From positions 186,001-250,000 of the forward strand of contig JAZKJV010006951.1 of NCBI GenBank assembly GCA_037367405.1: a DNA stretch of 64,000 nucleotides, given 5' to 3'. Position numbers and translations under genes: made by a program. This stretch comes from Ottelia alismoides (Eukaryota > Streptophyta > Magnoliopsida > Alismatales > Hydrocharitaceae). Shown one piece after another: positions 1-10,387 of the stretch. A model generated the notes under the pieces. That model was given only the letters and a program-made list of their open reading frames with translations. It searched no databases and had not been told where the DNA came from. Position 1 is the stretch's first letter; every line of letters starts with the position of its first letter.

Positions 1-1354
1 AAATAAGAAATTTGCATAAGTATATATATTTATATACATATTTTACTTTGATTTAGGAATTTTTATATCAAAGTTGTCTTGCCTTGTCAACAATGAAAGT
101 TCATTCCCTTAATAACTTTCAATGTAAGAGATATTCTTACCATTATATCTCTAGCAAGATCTGGGATCTCCTGTCCTATCTTCGTCACAACCCAATAATA
201 TGAGAACATGCGACTCCGATAAAAAGAAGCAGGAACTCATTCCGACTTGCAAGTCCAACTTGCATTTCCCAATTCGATCTTTAACACCCTGTCCCATCAC
301 CCCTAAGATGATGTTGATCTGTTGCTAATTGAACCAACCGTCAACAGGATCAGAACTCGCTATGCACAATCCAATATCACCCCAATAATATGAGGACTCG
401 ATATTGGGGTCACTACGGATACGACCTTACTCTTTCGAGAAGCAAAGAGCCCGATCCAAATGCGCTTGCATACATGAGCTGTCACTCCGGATAGGCGTCT
501 CCTACATACAATCCTTGGCGAAGGAACCCTTCGCCTTGACAGGAGACCATGGATGTCACTTATGTGATCCTCCATCTCATATTCAAATTTTATAATTAAT
601 TTTCGTAAATGCTATTCACATAATTAATTCTTCCAAGAGAATTACACATCTATTCATAATAGAGTGTTTATTGGATATAATTAATTTAATCACATTAAAT
701 TAATCATTAATCCAATCATCAATCAACAATTGATTATTACTTGAATAATAGGTATAATCTCAAAGTATGTATTATTCAAATTTTAATAATTAGAAAAATA
801 CACTTTGACTTCTCCGGCATTATCGAGTCCCTACCCGCTATCATGGCCAGTACCGACGAGAGTGGGACGGACTAGATACGTTGCAACCGGCAACCCCAAT
901 GCTCTCCGACTAGGCACCATATCCACCTCAGTAAAGGATAATGCCAGATAGATCATCATGTACTTTGAGATGCTCATCGGTTCAACTGAAATTATACCAT
1001 ATAAATACATTAAAACCATTTTGATAATATTATAGGGAGATTTGCTAAATAAATCTCTAATACTATTCAAGCAAGAGGGTTTTCATGTGAGAGTTGTCCT
1101 ACAACTATTATAGGATAAACTAAGGTTCTTCATGAAAAAATATTTGTTGATGATTTCATGTCAACCAATTAATGATCAAGATCAACTATCTTATCATCTT
1201 GGTTTAAGAAAATGTCATTCAATGAAATAATTATCTCTTTAAATATTTCACAAATATTTATCACTAATTATTTCAGAAAATTAACTATTAATTTTCATCG
1301 TCATATTTGAATGACTATCACATGGTTCATGATCAAAAATGTCAATTTCCAGCA
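1..1354 (-). repeat. Putative partial 3' LTR of minus-strand element X, containing direct repeat R1
   Basis: Non-coding AT-rich sequence. Positions 38-1137 recur in the same orientation at 6084-7255, with shared blocks such as ATCTCTAGCAAGATCTGGGA and GTCCTACAACTATT. The right boundary at 1354 (..TTTCCAGCA on plus) is placed because on the minus strand it gives TGCTGGAAATTG just after a G-rich tract, the usual look of a polypurine tract meeting a copia LTR start. The left part lies outside the window. An 11-bp stem, ATTAATTTAAT-cac-ATTAAATTAAT, lies near 680-705. That this is an LTR is inferred; that it is repeated is seen directly. Confidence 0.45.
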
Positions 1355-1371
1355 GTGACCCCCAATCACCA
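1355..1371 (-). other. Candidate polypurine tract of element X
   Basis: On the minus strand this reads GGTGATTGGGGGTCAC directly before the putative LTR start TGCTGG. A short purine-rich tract beside the 3' LTR is expected for plus-strand priming. It is weaker than the tracts of G and H. Confidence 0.35.
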
Positions 1372-1794
1372 AAATTAACTTATCTTGATCAATTTAAATC
1401 CAGAAATTGCAAAATCAGTTTTCTAAGATTGCCAATTTGATTTATGAAAGAACCCAAGTGATATTTCACGCATTTAAAGGCATATCAAAACAGTAATTAA
1501 TTCATTAATCACGTTCAGATCTGCTGTGCCCGTAACAGTGAATACATGATTATTAAAAGGGCCATATCGTGAGAAAATGAAATCCAAATTACATAAACTC
1601 AGATCCTATTATTTCCTTATTTAATGAGTAAAAAAATCCAAATTCAAATTTCGTGTTTAAACAATTTAAACAGTACTGAAAATTTCCAATTAGACAGAGG
1701 TGCGAAAATTGAAATGCGACAAAAAATTTCGCGACCTTTTCAAACCCAAGTCGTCCTAGGTCTATGGATCATATCCAAAACCTTATTCAACCTG
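1372..1794 (-). other. Short non-coding internal region of element X
   Basis: About 420 bp lie between the primer site and the candidate polypurine tract. No gag or pol similarity is visible in any frame. If both LTR assignments hold, X has LTRs far longer than its interior and must be non-autonomous. Confidence 0.35.
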
Positions 1795-1806
1795 GCTCTG
1801 ATACCA
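1795..1806 (-). other. Primer binding site (tRNA-iMet) of element X
   Basis: On the minus strand this reads TGGTATCAGAGC, the sequence complementary to the 3' end of plant initiator tRNA-Met and the standard copia primer site. It lies 2 bases inside the LTR end (..CCTTCA, plus 1809). The same 12 bases mark the primer sites of G (26016) and H (24552). Confidence 0.8.
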
Positions 1807-2274
1807 CTTGAAGGATATTGTGAATCCTTGAGTGCATCACGGAAGCGTGTCGATCGCATCATATGCAATCGGGCAACTAGTCCCACTAGTCGCTCGATGC
1901 GGCGGAAATTAAAATTTTAATTCAAGTGATGAAACCACATGATCACGAGAACATTTCTCGGATCGTTTCATCAAACCACAAAGTATAAGAAAAACCTCTT
2001 GAAGCGTGGTTGTAATCACGAGATCTCTAAAGTAAGAGATCCTCCTGCCTTAAGTTCGATCCACAAAGAATGCACTTGCGGGCGCGATGATGAGACACGT
2101 TCCTCCCACAGTCCTCGATGAAGATCCAAGCTATGAATCCCCTGATTTCGTCCAACGAAATACGTCGTCTTCCTTTAGAACAAGCAGCCCCAAAGAAGAA
2201 GGAGATCCTCGAGTCGTCGAAGGCGAAGGCGAGAGACTCCCTTTCAATACAAGGTGGACGACCACCTCTTGAAG

Positions 2275-2316
2275 GAGAGAGAGAGAGAGAGCAGGCGAGA
2301 ATGAGAGAGAGAGAGT
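2275..2316. repeat. GA microsatellite, two runs
   Basis: A perfect GA run at 2275-2291 and a second at about 2302-2316 are separated by GCAGGCGAGAAT. On the minus strand these are CT runs in the presumed leader just downstream of the TATA box. Confidence 0.9.
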
Positions 2317-2370
2317 AGTAACCTTGTACAACTCTTAATAATGTACCATGTAGAGGCTAGGGTTTCCCTC

Positions 2371-2380
2371 TATTTATATT
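2371..2380 (-). promoter_or_regulatory. TATA box in LTR of element X
   Basis: The minus strand reads AATATAAATA, followed by GAGGGAAACCCTAGCC and then CT-rich leader sequence, a typical plant core promoter layout. It lies about 570 bp from the LTR end, which is sensible for the R-U5 part of a long LTR. Confidence 0.5.
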
Positions 2381-2390
2381 AGTTTGGAAG

Positions 2391-3182
2391 TCCATGGATC
2401 ACAATCCATGGCATATACAAAATCAATGGTTAGATTGATATGTATATTAAATCAATGGCCATGGTAATTGTTGTTCAAAAAACAACAACATATTAATTTA
2501 TTTTAAATTAAATATATGTTGCATAATTGTCAACATTTTATTCAACAAATAAATTAATAAATACAAGATAATAATATAATAAAATGAGATGATAATTTAC
2601 CCCAAATAGATGGGGCGTCACCCATGACCAAGTCATGGGTGATGCCACCTCATTTGGTGGTGCATTATCCATCCCTTTTTTTATTTAATCCAATTATCTC
2701 CTATTTGTTTGCAATATTTTCCACTAAATTAATTCCCAATTAATTAGTGTATATCTATTGCAAAATTATCCACCAAATTAATTCCCAATTATATAGTGAA
2801 TATTTCAATCATGCCAATGAAAATATGTGAATCATATTCACAACCCAAACTAATTTGTAAATTACATTTCCAATTAATTGCTTAATGTGAATCCAATTCA
2901 CATTAACAATTAACAAATGCTATTTAAAAAAGGTGCTCTCTCTCTAATATATTATAAATCACATTTATAATATATACTCATAAATTATGGATAGCACTAT
3001 CCACAATTTGCATATCCTTGATAATTAAATCCCATTTAATTATCTTGGATAATCATTCTATTAATATGAATCATGTTCATATTATTCTTGATAATTAAAT
3101 CTCATTTAATTATCAACATCTTGTTGCTTGGATATATATAATTCATCAAATGAATTATTCTTGAACTCGTTCAAGAATAATG
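2391..3182. repeat. Cluster of about a dozen short hairpins in the X LTR
   Basis: There are successive perfect or near-perfect inverted repeats with loops of mostly 2-5 bases: CCATGGAT/ATCCATGG (2392-2411), TTGTTGTT/AACAACAA (about 2468-2491), TCACCCATGAC/GTCATGGGTGA (about 2626-2650), GTGAAT/ATTCAC (about 2828), TGTGAAT/ATTCACA (about 2886), a 13-bp AT stem around the loop cac (about 2948-2976), two near-identical GATAATTAAAT/ATTTAATTATC units (about 3020 and 3090), AATATGAA/TTCATATT, and ATTCTTGAAC/GTTCAAGAAT (about 3158). Several share the form AAAT-CNC-ATTT. Confidence 0.8.
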
Positions 3183-4440
3183 TGCTTTCTCCGCAGATAC
3201 TTGGAGATAAGGACAGGGCGATTGTATTGTTCCACGTATAGTGACTTGGATATTGAGATCTTATCTTAAATCTAGATCTTACGAACCTCCCACAGATGCT
3301 TGATTAAATCAAGACCGCAAATCTAATCTTCTTATTGCATCTGAATCTCATTTAGACCAATGTCAAACATTTGGACCAAGATCAGATCGCTTCTCTACTG
3401 AGAGAAGTCACTAAAATCCAGACCTGTTTCATCACTTCCTCGGAATGGAAGCATCATGGTTATACAATCGTTTATGATCACATCACCCTCAGGTACTCCC
3501 AATACCTGTACATCCCGCATACTGGAAGACCAATGATCAACCTGAAGATCAAGATCAGTTTTACACTGTCTTCTTCAGGGTTCGATTGCTAAGTTTCTAA
3601 ATCTTGGTCATTGGGAGTTGGTATCGATCATATGCTTTCTCAAAGCATATATCATACCTTCAAATTCATGTTATGCTTCCAAAGCACGATGACCATGCAT
3701 GGAATTTGATCGGTCCCAATACCTCATGAGTGAGCTCATGTCTTTCCGTTCATAAGTGAACCTGTATGATCCCTTTGAGAGATCGTATTACTCATATGTC
3801 CTTATATGCACACCAGCTCGCCGGTGTATAGACCTTGGTTAGGCCATCAACCTATCGGTCTGCCAAATGTACTTACTCAGACATATCGTAATACATCTGT
3901 CTTTGGTTAGAGGATGCGTGCCTATGCTGTGACAACATTCAACGTAGGACTTAGGTTATCTCGATCTCGTTAAGTAAACCCATTGACCTAACTAATCTGA
4001 CACCTCCGAATCACTATTCCCATGTAGAGGACCTGCATCAAGAGGTCGGTTAGATATCATCCTATTTGAGATAGGATTGCCATCTCCTACTCAGGCTGGA
4101 GATCATCTCTTAATAATCATTTGACGGTGCTTGATGAGTCCTCTATCTAACTCCTTAGATATTCATCCAAACACCAGCCTCTATGATTCATTTAATGAAT
4201 CAACAGCTATATGATCATCAAGATGGCCATGGTACATAACCCTAATTATGTAGAGGACCTTTTATGTAAATTATTTATTCTTCATTTCAGATCAGGGAAT
4301 GATATGTGCAATAACATTTTTTGCATAATGGCTCGTCGTGGGCTCGCATGTCCAACAGTAGCATGTAGTGAGAATCGCATCACCCCAATAAGAGTGAGGA
4401 GCATAACTTTGAATAAGAAGAGTTCTATTCACATTGAGTA

Positions 4441-6083
4441 AATGGCCATGTTTGCGCTCGACAATAATGTTTTGTTGAGATAAATAGGCACACGAGATCT
4501 GATGTACAATGCTAAGTGACCTGGGAAACTAAGATAGATGTGAAGTGCAAAAATCTAAGGCATTATCAGAATGCAAGTACTTGACAGTAGTAGAAAAAAA
4601 TCTTTATCTCATTAATACATGATTTGATAACAGATCTAGACTCAGAATACCTAAGAAAATCTAGAATAGTCATTAGCAGCAACCAGATAAAAAATATCCC
4701 TGGTGATCAAGGATACGACTCGTACCCCAAATATCTAAGTGAAGAGCTCAAACAATTGAGAACTACTCCAACTCTGACAGTATGGAAACGAAGAATGGTG
4801 ATGCTTCCCAAGCTGACATCACTCGTACTGGAAAGAAGATTACATGGAGATATGTGAGAGGACATGACACCACGCTTGTAGAGGAAGGTAGTCAAAATGA
4901 ATGTGCCACGTGTAAGATGAGACTGGTCAAGTAGGAATAGTAGATGCACCAACATGAGGAGGCTAGACCAATCTGTAGAGCTCCCGCTGCTCACGACCAC
5001 ATCTAATCACCATACTTATGAGTTTGTCATGAAACAAAAGAGAAGATGGGTAAAAAATGGCATGACAATGTAGATCCTTTATAATCTGACTAATAGAAAG
5101 AAAGTTCATATGAAAATCAGAAGCATAAAAAGCATTCTGCAGGTGCATGGATGGCGTCACATTCACTTCCCCCTATCCTGTAATGGGTAAGTGAACCTCA
5201 TTTGCAATGGAGACCCATCTACCAAAAGATATAGATATGTAGGGCCTGAACTGGTCTCTATCCCCACACAGATGGTGAGAAGCACCAAAGTACATGATCC
5301 ACTCTCTCATAACTACATTGCTACAACCAATAAAAGCGAACATGATACTTGAGGAGCTTGAAGAGGCTCTAGCTGCAGCTGTAGTATCTGTGGATCCTGT
5401 AGTGGTAGTGCCAGCCACTAAAGTCATTATCTCCCATATATGAGAGACAATGTCATCAAGATGTAGATCTTCCTGAGGAGTTGTAGTGTCTGAAGGCTCA
5501 ATCTGCTCTGCTATGAGAGCAGATGTGAGGTATCCATGCTTCTGATTGTATGTGTCCTCAAAGTGTCTTGGACGACGAGAGTAGGTGCCCTAACCACATT
5601 GATGTCCATCACCTCTGCAATGAGTACTATGTCCTCTGAACTGAGTAGATCCTCCTTTATCACGTGAAGCAACCATCACCGAGGAATGCAGTGTAGTGGC
5701 ACCAGGTGGAATAAGAAGCATGCTGAGATGACTGTAAACCTCCTCCATGTGATGTATGATCACCTCAGTAAGGAGTTGTGCTCATGTTGCATCATAATCT
5801 GAGTCAAACGCAACCAAGAAAACTCCAACCATCGTGGAGTTCTTGTATGCCATCAGCTGCTTTGTGAAGGTCGTAATCGGTATGAAGTTGTGAAGCTTCT
5901 CGAACATGCCACGAAGTGAGGAGTAGAACGTGTGCAGTGGGCGACCATTCTGCTTTGCCATGTATATGTCAAACTGAAGCTAAAGACTCTTGACCTCGTT
6001 CTTCGTTTGTGCATAAATGGATGCCAACATGATATCCCACACCACCTTGATGGTGGATTGGTTAACAATACCATTGGCTATCT
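4441..6083 (-). pseudogene. Copia gag-protease-integrase fragment, decayed
   Basis: Minus-strand reading gives, in order, a copia gag C-terminal part (about 6083-5760, with KQNGRPLHTFYSSLRGMFEK), a degraded zinc-knuckle region (about 5650-5590), a protease with YFGASHHLCGD where DSGATHHLCGD is expected, the GAG-pre-integrase stretch (NFLSISQIIKDLHCHAIF), the integrase motif CQLGKHHHSSFP (about 4850), and integrase core pieces HSDNAL and YLSQQNIIVERKHGHL (about 4560-4441). Each block matches copia G (18634-26173) but with many stops and frame changes, so this is an older relative. The catalytic Asp of the protease is replaced by Phe. It is cut at both ends: the gag N-terminus is lost at R2, and reverse transcriptase is missing. 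Confidence 0.85.
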
Positions 6084-7255
6084 CTATTTTACTTTGATTA
6101 AGGATTTTATATCAAAGCTGTATTGCCTTTTCAACTTTGAAAATTCATTCCCTTAATCATTTTCAAAGTAATAGACATACTTACCATTATATCTCTAGCA
6201 AGATCTGGGATCTATTTTCTTACCTTTGTTACATCCCAATAATATGAGAAACTTTAACTCGAATGAAATGGAGTGGAAACGTATTTTGCCTTGCAAGTCC
6301 AACTTGCATTTCCCAATTTGATCTTTTCTCCCGATCCCACCACCTATAAGATGATGTTGACCTGTTGTCAATTGAATCAATTGTTAATAGGATTAGAACT
6401 CACTATGTGCAGTCCAATATTGTCTCAATAACATGAAGAACTAATAATGAGATCACTACGTATGTGGTATTACTCTTTCAAGAAGCAAAGAGCTCGATCC
6501 ATGTGCTCTTGCATGTAGGAGCTATCACTTCATCAAGCATCTCCTGCATATAATTCATGGAGGCGGAACCCTTTGCCTTGACGGGAGACCATAAATGTCA
6601 TTTACACAATCCTCAATATCACATTCAAATTTTAATTAATATTATTGAATCATACTAACATAATTATTTCTTCAAATGGGAATTAAAACTCTAATCATAA
6701 TAAAGTGTTTATTTTAATTAGATCTAATTAATTTTATCATATTAAATTAATTATCAATCCAATTCAATCAACCAACAAACATTTAGGGGTTGCTTGATAT
6801 AACTATATAGCATACACCCTTATAAGAACATATTATTTTGTGTTTTTAATAATTAGAGTACAATGGGACTTACTCATATTATTCTTTCCTCAAAAATAGA
6901 TATCTAGTACACTTGAGTTGTGATGGGAGGGAGCATTTCTTTGAAATGCAAGGATAATTAATAAACCAAGCCAACATACCCTAACTAGACACCTTCACCA
7001 TTAAGATTGAGAAAAACAAAAAATAATGCCAACATACTTGTGATTTTATCGATCAACTTTGATGGACGCCATTATACCATATAGTAATAACTCAGAAATA
7101 TTAACCATCTTAGAACATGATTAATATCTAAATATCTAAACATATCATGCACCCATGTTTTGCATGTAAAATTTGTCCTACAACTATTGTAGGAAAAACT
7201 AGGTTTTTCATGAAACATACATTCAATGGCCATTGATGTTTGATCAATTATTTTA
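6084..7255 (+). repeat. Direct repeat R2, second copy of R1
   Basis: It aligns with 38-1137 in the same direction, with several indels. Both contain the blocks AAGATCTGGGATCT, CTTGCAAGTCCAACTTGCAT and GTCCTACAACTATT. It begins abruptly inside the copia gag fragment at 6083/6084 and fades at about 7255. No coding sequence is present. It may be an LTR piece of element X or a separate repeat. Its strand is given only relative to R1. Confidence 0.7.
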
Positions 7256-7399
7256 ATAAATATTAGGCATCAATTTTAATAAGGGAAAATTCATAAGTGC
7301 GTGCACATAGCATGCACATAACGAGACACCATGTGCATGCCAATCGTGTTTTTTTGTAGTGTACATACTTGTGCATCATATCCTCTTGCAACCCAAAGT

Positions 7400-7955
7400 T
7401 TCTCTGAGAAGATTTCCAAAGGATTTTGAGAGACTTATTGTGGCACTGTCAGCCATGAAGATATCACGAATGTATTAGGAGGTCATTCGAGACAGTCGGT
7501 GGTGTCTTGCCATGAAGGAGGAGATGGACGTGCTCCAGTCGCGTGACACTTGGATCCTTGTTTCAACTCCAATTGGAGCATCCATTGTTGGGTGCAAGTG
7601 GGTGTTCATGGTGAAGCATCGAGCAGATGGCAATGTAGGTCGTTACAAGGCGAGACTTGTGACATGTAGGTTCACTCATACATATGGGGTGGACTACCAG
7701 GATACATTCTCTGCAATGGTCAGGTATTCTACTCTGTGTATACTTCTATCTGTTGCGGTGACACGAGATTGGCCCTTATATCAGCTTGACATGAATAATG
7801 CTTTTCTCTATGGTGACCTACAGGAGGAGGTTTGCATGCAACAACCACCTGAGTTCGCTGCTAAGGAGGAGTGTCATAAGGTTTGCATGCTTCACAAGGT
7901 GATCTATGGCCTTAAGCAAAGTCCAAGAGCATGGTTCCATACTGTCATTACACCA
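7400..7955 (+). pseudogene. Copia reverse transcriptase N-terminal fragment
   Basis: An open stretch from 7512 codes for 148 residues of copia reverse transcriptase (RVT_2 type), with CKWVFMVKHRADG, YKARLVTCRFTHTYGVDY, DWPLYQLDMNNAFLYGDL and IYGLKQSPRAWF, all typical of the palm and fingers. Related codons extend upstream to about 7400, through a stop near 7475. The fragment stops before the catalytic YVDD box and is replaced by unrelated sequence at about 7950. It is close to the reverse transcriptase of copia G, with changes such as CGFT to CRFT and SPVA to SAMV, and lies on the opposite strand to the neighbouring gag fragment. Confidence 0.9.
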
Positions 7956-7996
7956 TAAATATAACATGATATAAAGAGGGGCGATGCATACTCTTA

Positions 7997-8287
7997 GGAC
8001 TCATTTGGTTGCCATGTTATCGCAGGGTAACCTGGCCACCCCATAGCTCTATCCATGTATTCATGGGTTGGAAGTAGTTGTATGGACCCAACAATTTCTT
8101 TGTTATAATATTTTTTAGCCATGTTCAAATAAAAAAACATCAAAACATATTATAATCATAAAAAAGCTAGTATAACACATAATCAGTGTGTCATCACATC
8201 ATATTTATCATTCCAACCCTCCTAACCATCGAAATAAGTACTATTCACAGGAAGTTACTCCAACCCAACCCAATACCAAATAGACCC
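7997..8287. mobile_element. Tourist-like (PIF/Harbinger) MITE
   Basis: A 291-bp non-coding element has imperfect terminal inverted repeats, GGACTCATTTGGTTG on the left and GGGTCTATTTGGTATTG read inward from the right. It is flanked by the 3-bp duplication TTA at 7994-7996 and 8288-8290. Both the ends and the TTA target are what the Tourist superfamily shows. It has no transposase and depends on one elsewhere. Confidence 0.75.
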
Positions 8288-8290
8288 TTA

Positions 8291-9559
8291 GTATACCTTC
8301 TATACATCAGACTGCTAATATGTTCACAAAACTATCACTAGTACATAGAATGAAAAATATTGTAAAATTGTAAAGAACTGAACATGGTTAATATATATTC
8401 TCTAGATTGAGGTTGAGCGTAGAATGTTTGAGAGATATTTCATATTCCACCCACTGAGGGTACTAATGCAGGTATGAATTTGGAAATTTTGTCAAATTAG
8501 GGTTTGTTGTCTGACTAATTTTGTCAAATAAGATTTTTATTAAATCATGATTTCTCTGTCCATATGTTAGAGTCGTTAATTTAAATAAGGGCTAGCCGTT
8601 TGTTTAGTTTTATTTAATTAGGGTTTTATTAAATTAGAATTTTTTTCATTCATTTAATTATAGTTGTTAATTTGATTAGGGTTAGCCATATTAATTTGGT
8701 CCAAATAGTCATTTGAATTTTTAATAAGAGATCGCATGTGATCTCTAGTTAGTTATGTGGTTGAGTTATTTTTGGATGTCAAATAGAAATTTGATTTTCT
8801 TTTGAATTTATTATTATTCTATTTTTGTAAACCCACCCCTATTTATATATAAGGATGAGTAGGTTATTGGAAGCAACTAAGTGATGAAATCATGAAATCA
8901 GTCTTGGTTTGGGGTGTCTCCATCATTATCTTCTCCCTTCCCCTCACCCCCACCGCCCTTCCTTTTCAAGGGTTTATCCTCTAAATTCATTACCCTCTCC
9001 CCAACCCGTGAGGCTTGTCGTGTGCATTCTTCTCCTTCCTCCTCCAAATTTTTTTCTCCACCAAAAATCCCAATTGCATCAAGTAGTATAATATGGAAAC
9101 CAAATCGTTCCCACAATTCGACAACTCTATCGAGTTTTAGCATACGAACTTCGAGTATAGCCATCTCGGACATGGTTCGTGTTCATGACACGAACTTCAA
9201 GAATCGTCTCCAAGCAAGCATGAAGGTACACCAGTGGTTGAATTCATTTACCATGGAAGATATATTTTTCAACATTGATTCATTACAATAGTAAGACATA
9301 CTCACTTTGAACGAGAATCTTGACATCACAACACATGCATAATAAGATGATAAAGAAATAGAAAAAATCATAACACATCTACGACAGAAGCGTAGAAGGA
9401 AATATCATCGATGATCTTTTGTGAAGAAATGGCCTGAAAAGGAGGATATATCACCATATTTATATAGATATCGGTCTCATATCGATATCGATATTTCGGT
9501 GATATATGCTAATATATCGTGATATTTCCTTTAATAGATGGAAGCTCTAGAGATAAATA
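8291..9559 (+). other. Unassigned AT-rich stretch with a plus-strand promoter, possible LTR remnant
   Basis: No convincing coding sequence. A TATA-like CTATTTATATATAAGG at about 8839-8854 is followed by a pyrimidine-rich stretch (about 8910-9060), as in LTR promoters. Repeated AATTAGGGTT-like phrases occur at 8490-8690. The 9440-9530 part is rich in GATATC/CGATAT with a 10-bp inverted pair ATATATCACC/GGTGATATAT. It may be a decayed solo LTR, but no second copy is in the window. Confidence 0.3.
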
Positions 9560-10018
9560 ATCTTTTTTTATGAAAGCGCATTACGTAGTCTCCCAAGTTA
9601 GGAGATACCACCTTAATATATTCGATAAAGATAAGAGGTTACATTAACGAGATGCCTAGAAGTTGTAAAGGGCTTTACAATGCGACAAAACATTCCCTGA
9701 GTAGAAAGGCTGGTTCCTAAAAATACGATCATTTTGTCCCAGCCAAATTACGAAGAGAGCTGCCAAGGCAGGATCGACGTCATTAGTGGAACTGCGTCCC
9801 ATCATTCAGATCGAACTCCAAAACGTAGTCGTGTCATCAATCTTGAGTCAAGGCAAGCCCAACTCTCTCCAAACCCTAGCTGATAATGGGCATTTGAAGA
9901 AGATATGATCTGCATCCTCCTGTTGGCAGTGGCATCTGTCACACATTGTGTCCGACGCCCCAAAGAGACGAGCCCTCCTAACCTTGTCACAGATGTCATT
10001 TCTCCTCTTCAAGCACCA
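9560..10018 (-). pseudogene. LINE 3' fragment: reverse-transcriptase zinc-binding region
   Basis: The minus strand from about 10015 reads a zinc-binding (zf-RVT) segment with CDRCHCQQEDADHIFFKCP and ARVWRELGLP, then after two stops a downstream segment with AALFVIWLGQNDRIFRNQ. This layout is typical of the C-terminus of plant non-LTR (LINE) polyproteins. At least three in-frame stops make it a pseudogene. A short T run at about 9564-9570 (A run on the minus strand) may be the remnant of the 3' tail. Its 5' end meets the C LTR fragment at about 10018. Confidence 0.75.
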
Positions 10019-10367
10019 CAAAAAGTAAATAAAAAATAAAAAATAAAAAAATTACTTAATTAAAAATTTAAAACCCACATTATTTGATAAATATGATATG
10101 TAGTTATATATACACATGTACCTATATTATTTACTTATAAATAATATTAAGTGTTGCATCATGCGTTCCCTGTGTTCGACACCCTACTTTGCTTATCACT
10201 TTACGATCACTTTTATAATAAATTTTAATCCACACTGTATTTTCCTTGATTTATTCTTGTGGAATGATTGTTGTCTGAAGATCGGATTTCTTGCAGGTCA
10301 CCACAACGATGATGTCTCCACCTTATGTGACACATATTTTGGAACTGTGAAAGATCCATCTTCAACA
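10019..10367 (+). repeat. 3' end of the 5' LTR of gypsy element C (truncated)
   Basis: It aligns closely with 63555-63904, the LTR end of element E, including ATTACTTAATTAAAAATTTAAAA and TTTTCCTTGATTTATTCTTG. It ends in ..TTCAACA two bases before a tRNA-Asp primer site. The upstream LTR part has been lost to the LINE fragment. It contains a strong acceptor-like TTTCTTGCAG/GTC at 10287-10299. Confidence 0.85.
10287..10297 (+). promoter_or_regulatory. Splice-acceptor-like site in C LTR
   Basis: GATTTCTTGCAG/GTCACC gives a pyrimidine-rich tract with AG at 10295-10296, 73 bp before the primer site. The same site and spacing are kept in E (63833). Confidence 0.4.
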
Positions 10368-10369
10368 AA

Positions 10370-10387
10370 TGGCGCCATCGCCGGGGA
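10370..10387 (+). other. Primer binding site (tRNA-Asp) of gypsy C
   Basis: TGGCGCCATCGCCGGGGA differs at two bases from TGGCGCCGTTGCCGGGGA, the complement of the tRNA-Asp 3' end used by Athila-type elements. It lies two bases after the LTR end. Confidence 0.9.

Larger units (their letters stand above)
1809..4440 (-). repeat. 5' LTR (or most of it) of minus-strand element X
   Basis: The plus-strand left end TGAAGGATATTG is an LTR terminus beside the primer site. The region holds a minus-strand TATA box at 2371-2380, a leader-like stretch from there to 1809 with CT-rich sequence, and a long AT-rich stretch full of short hairpins. It ends where copia coding sequence starts at 4441. The true right end is unknown: it may continue as repeat R2 beyond the copia fragment. 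No coding sequence was seen. Confidence 0.5.

Noticed and set aside
1624..1920. 98-codon frame crossing the X primer site
   Set aside because: It spans internal sequence, primer site and LTR; no domain.
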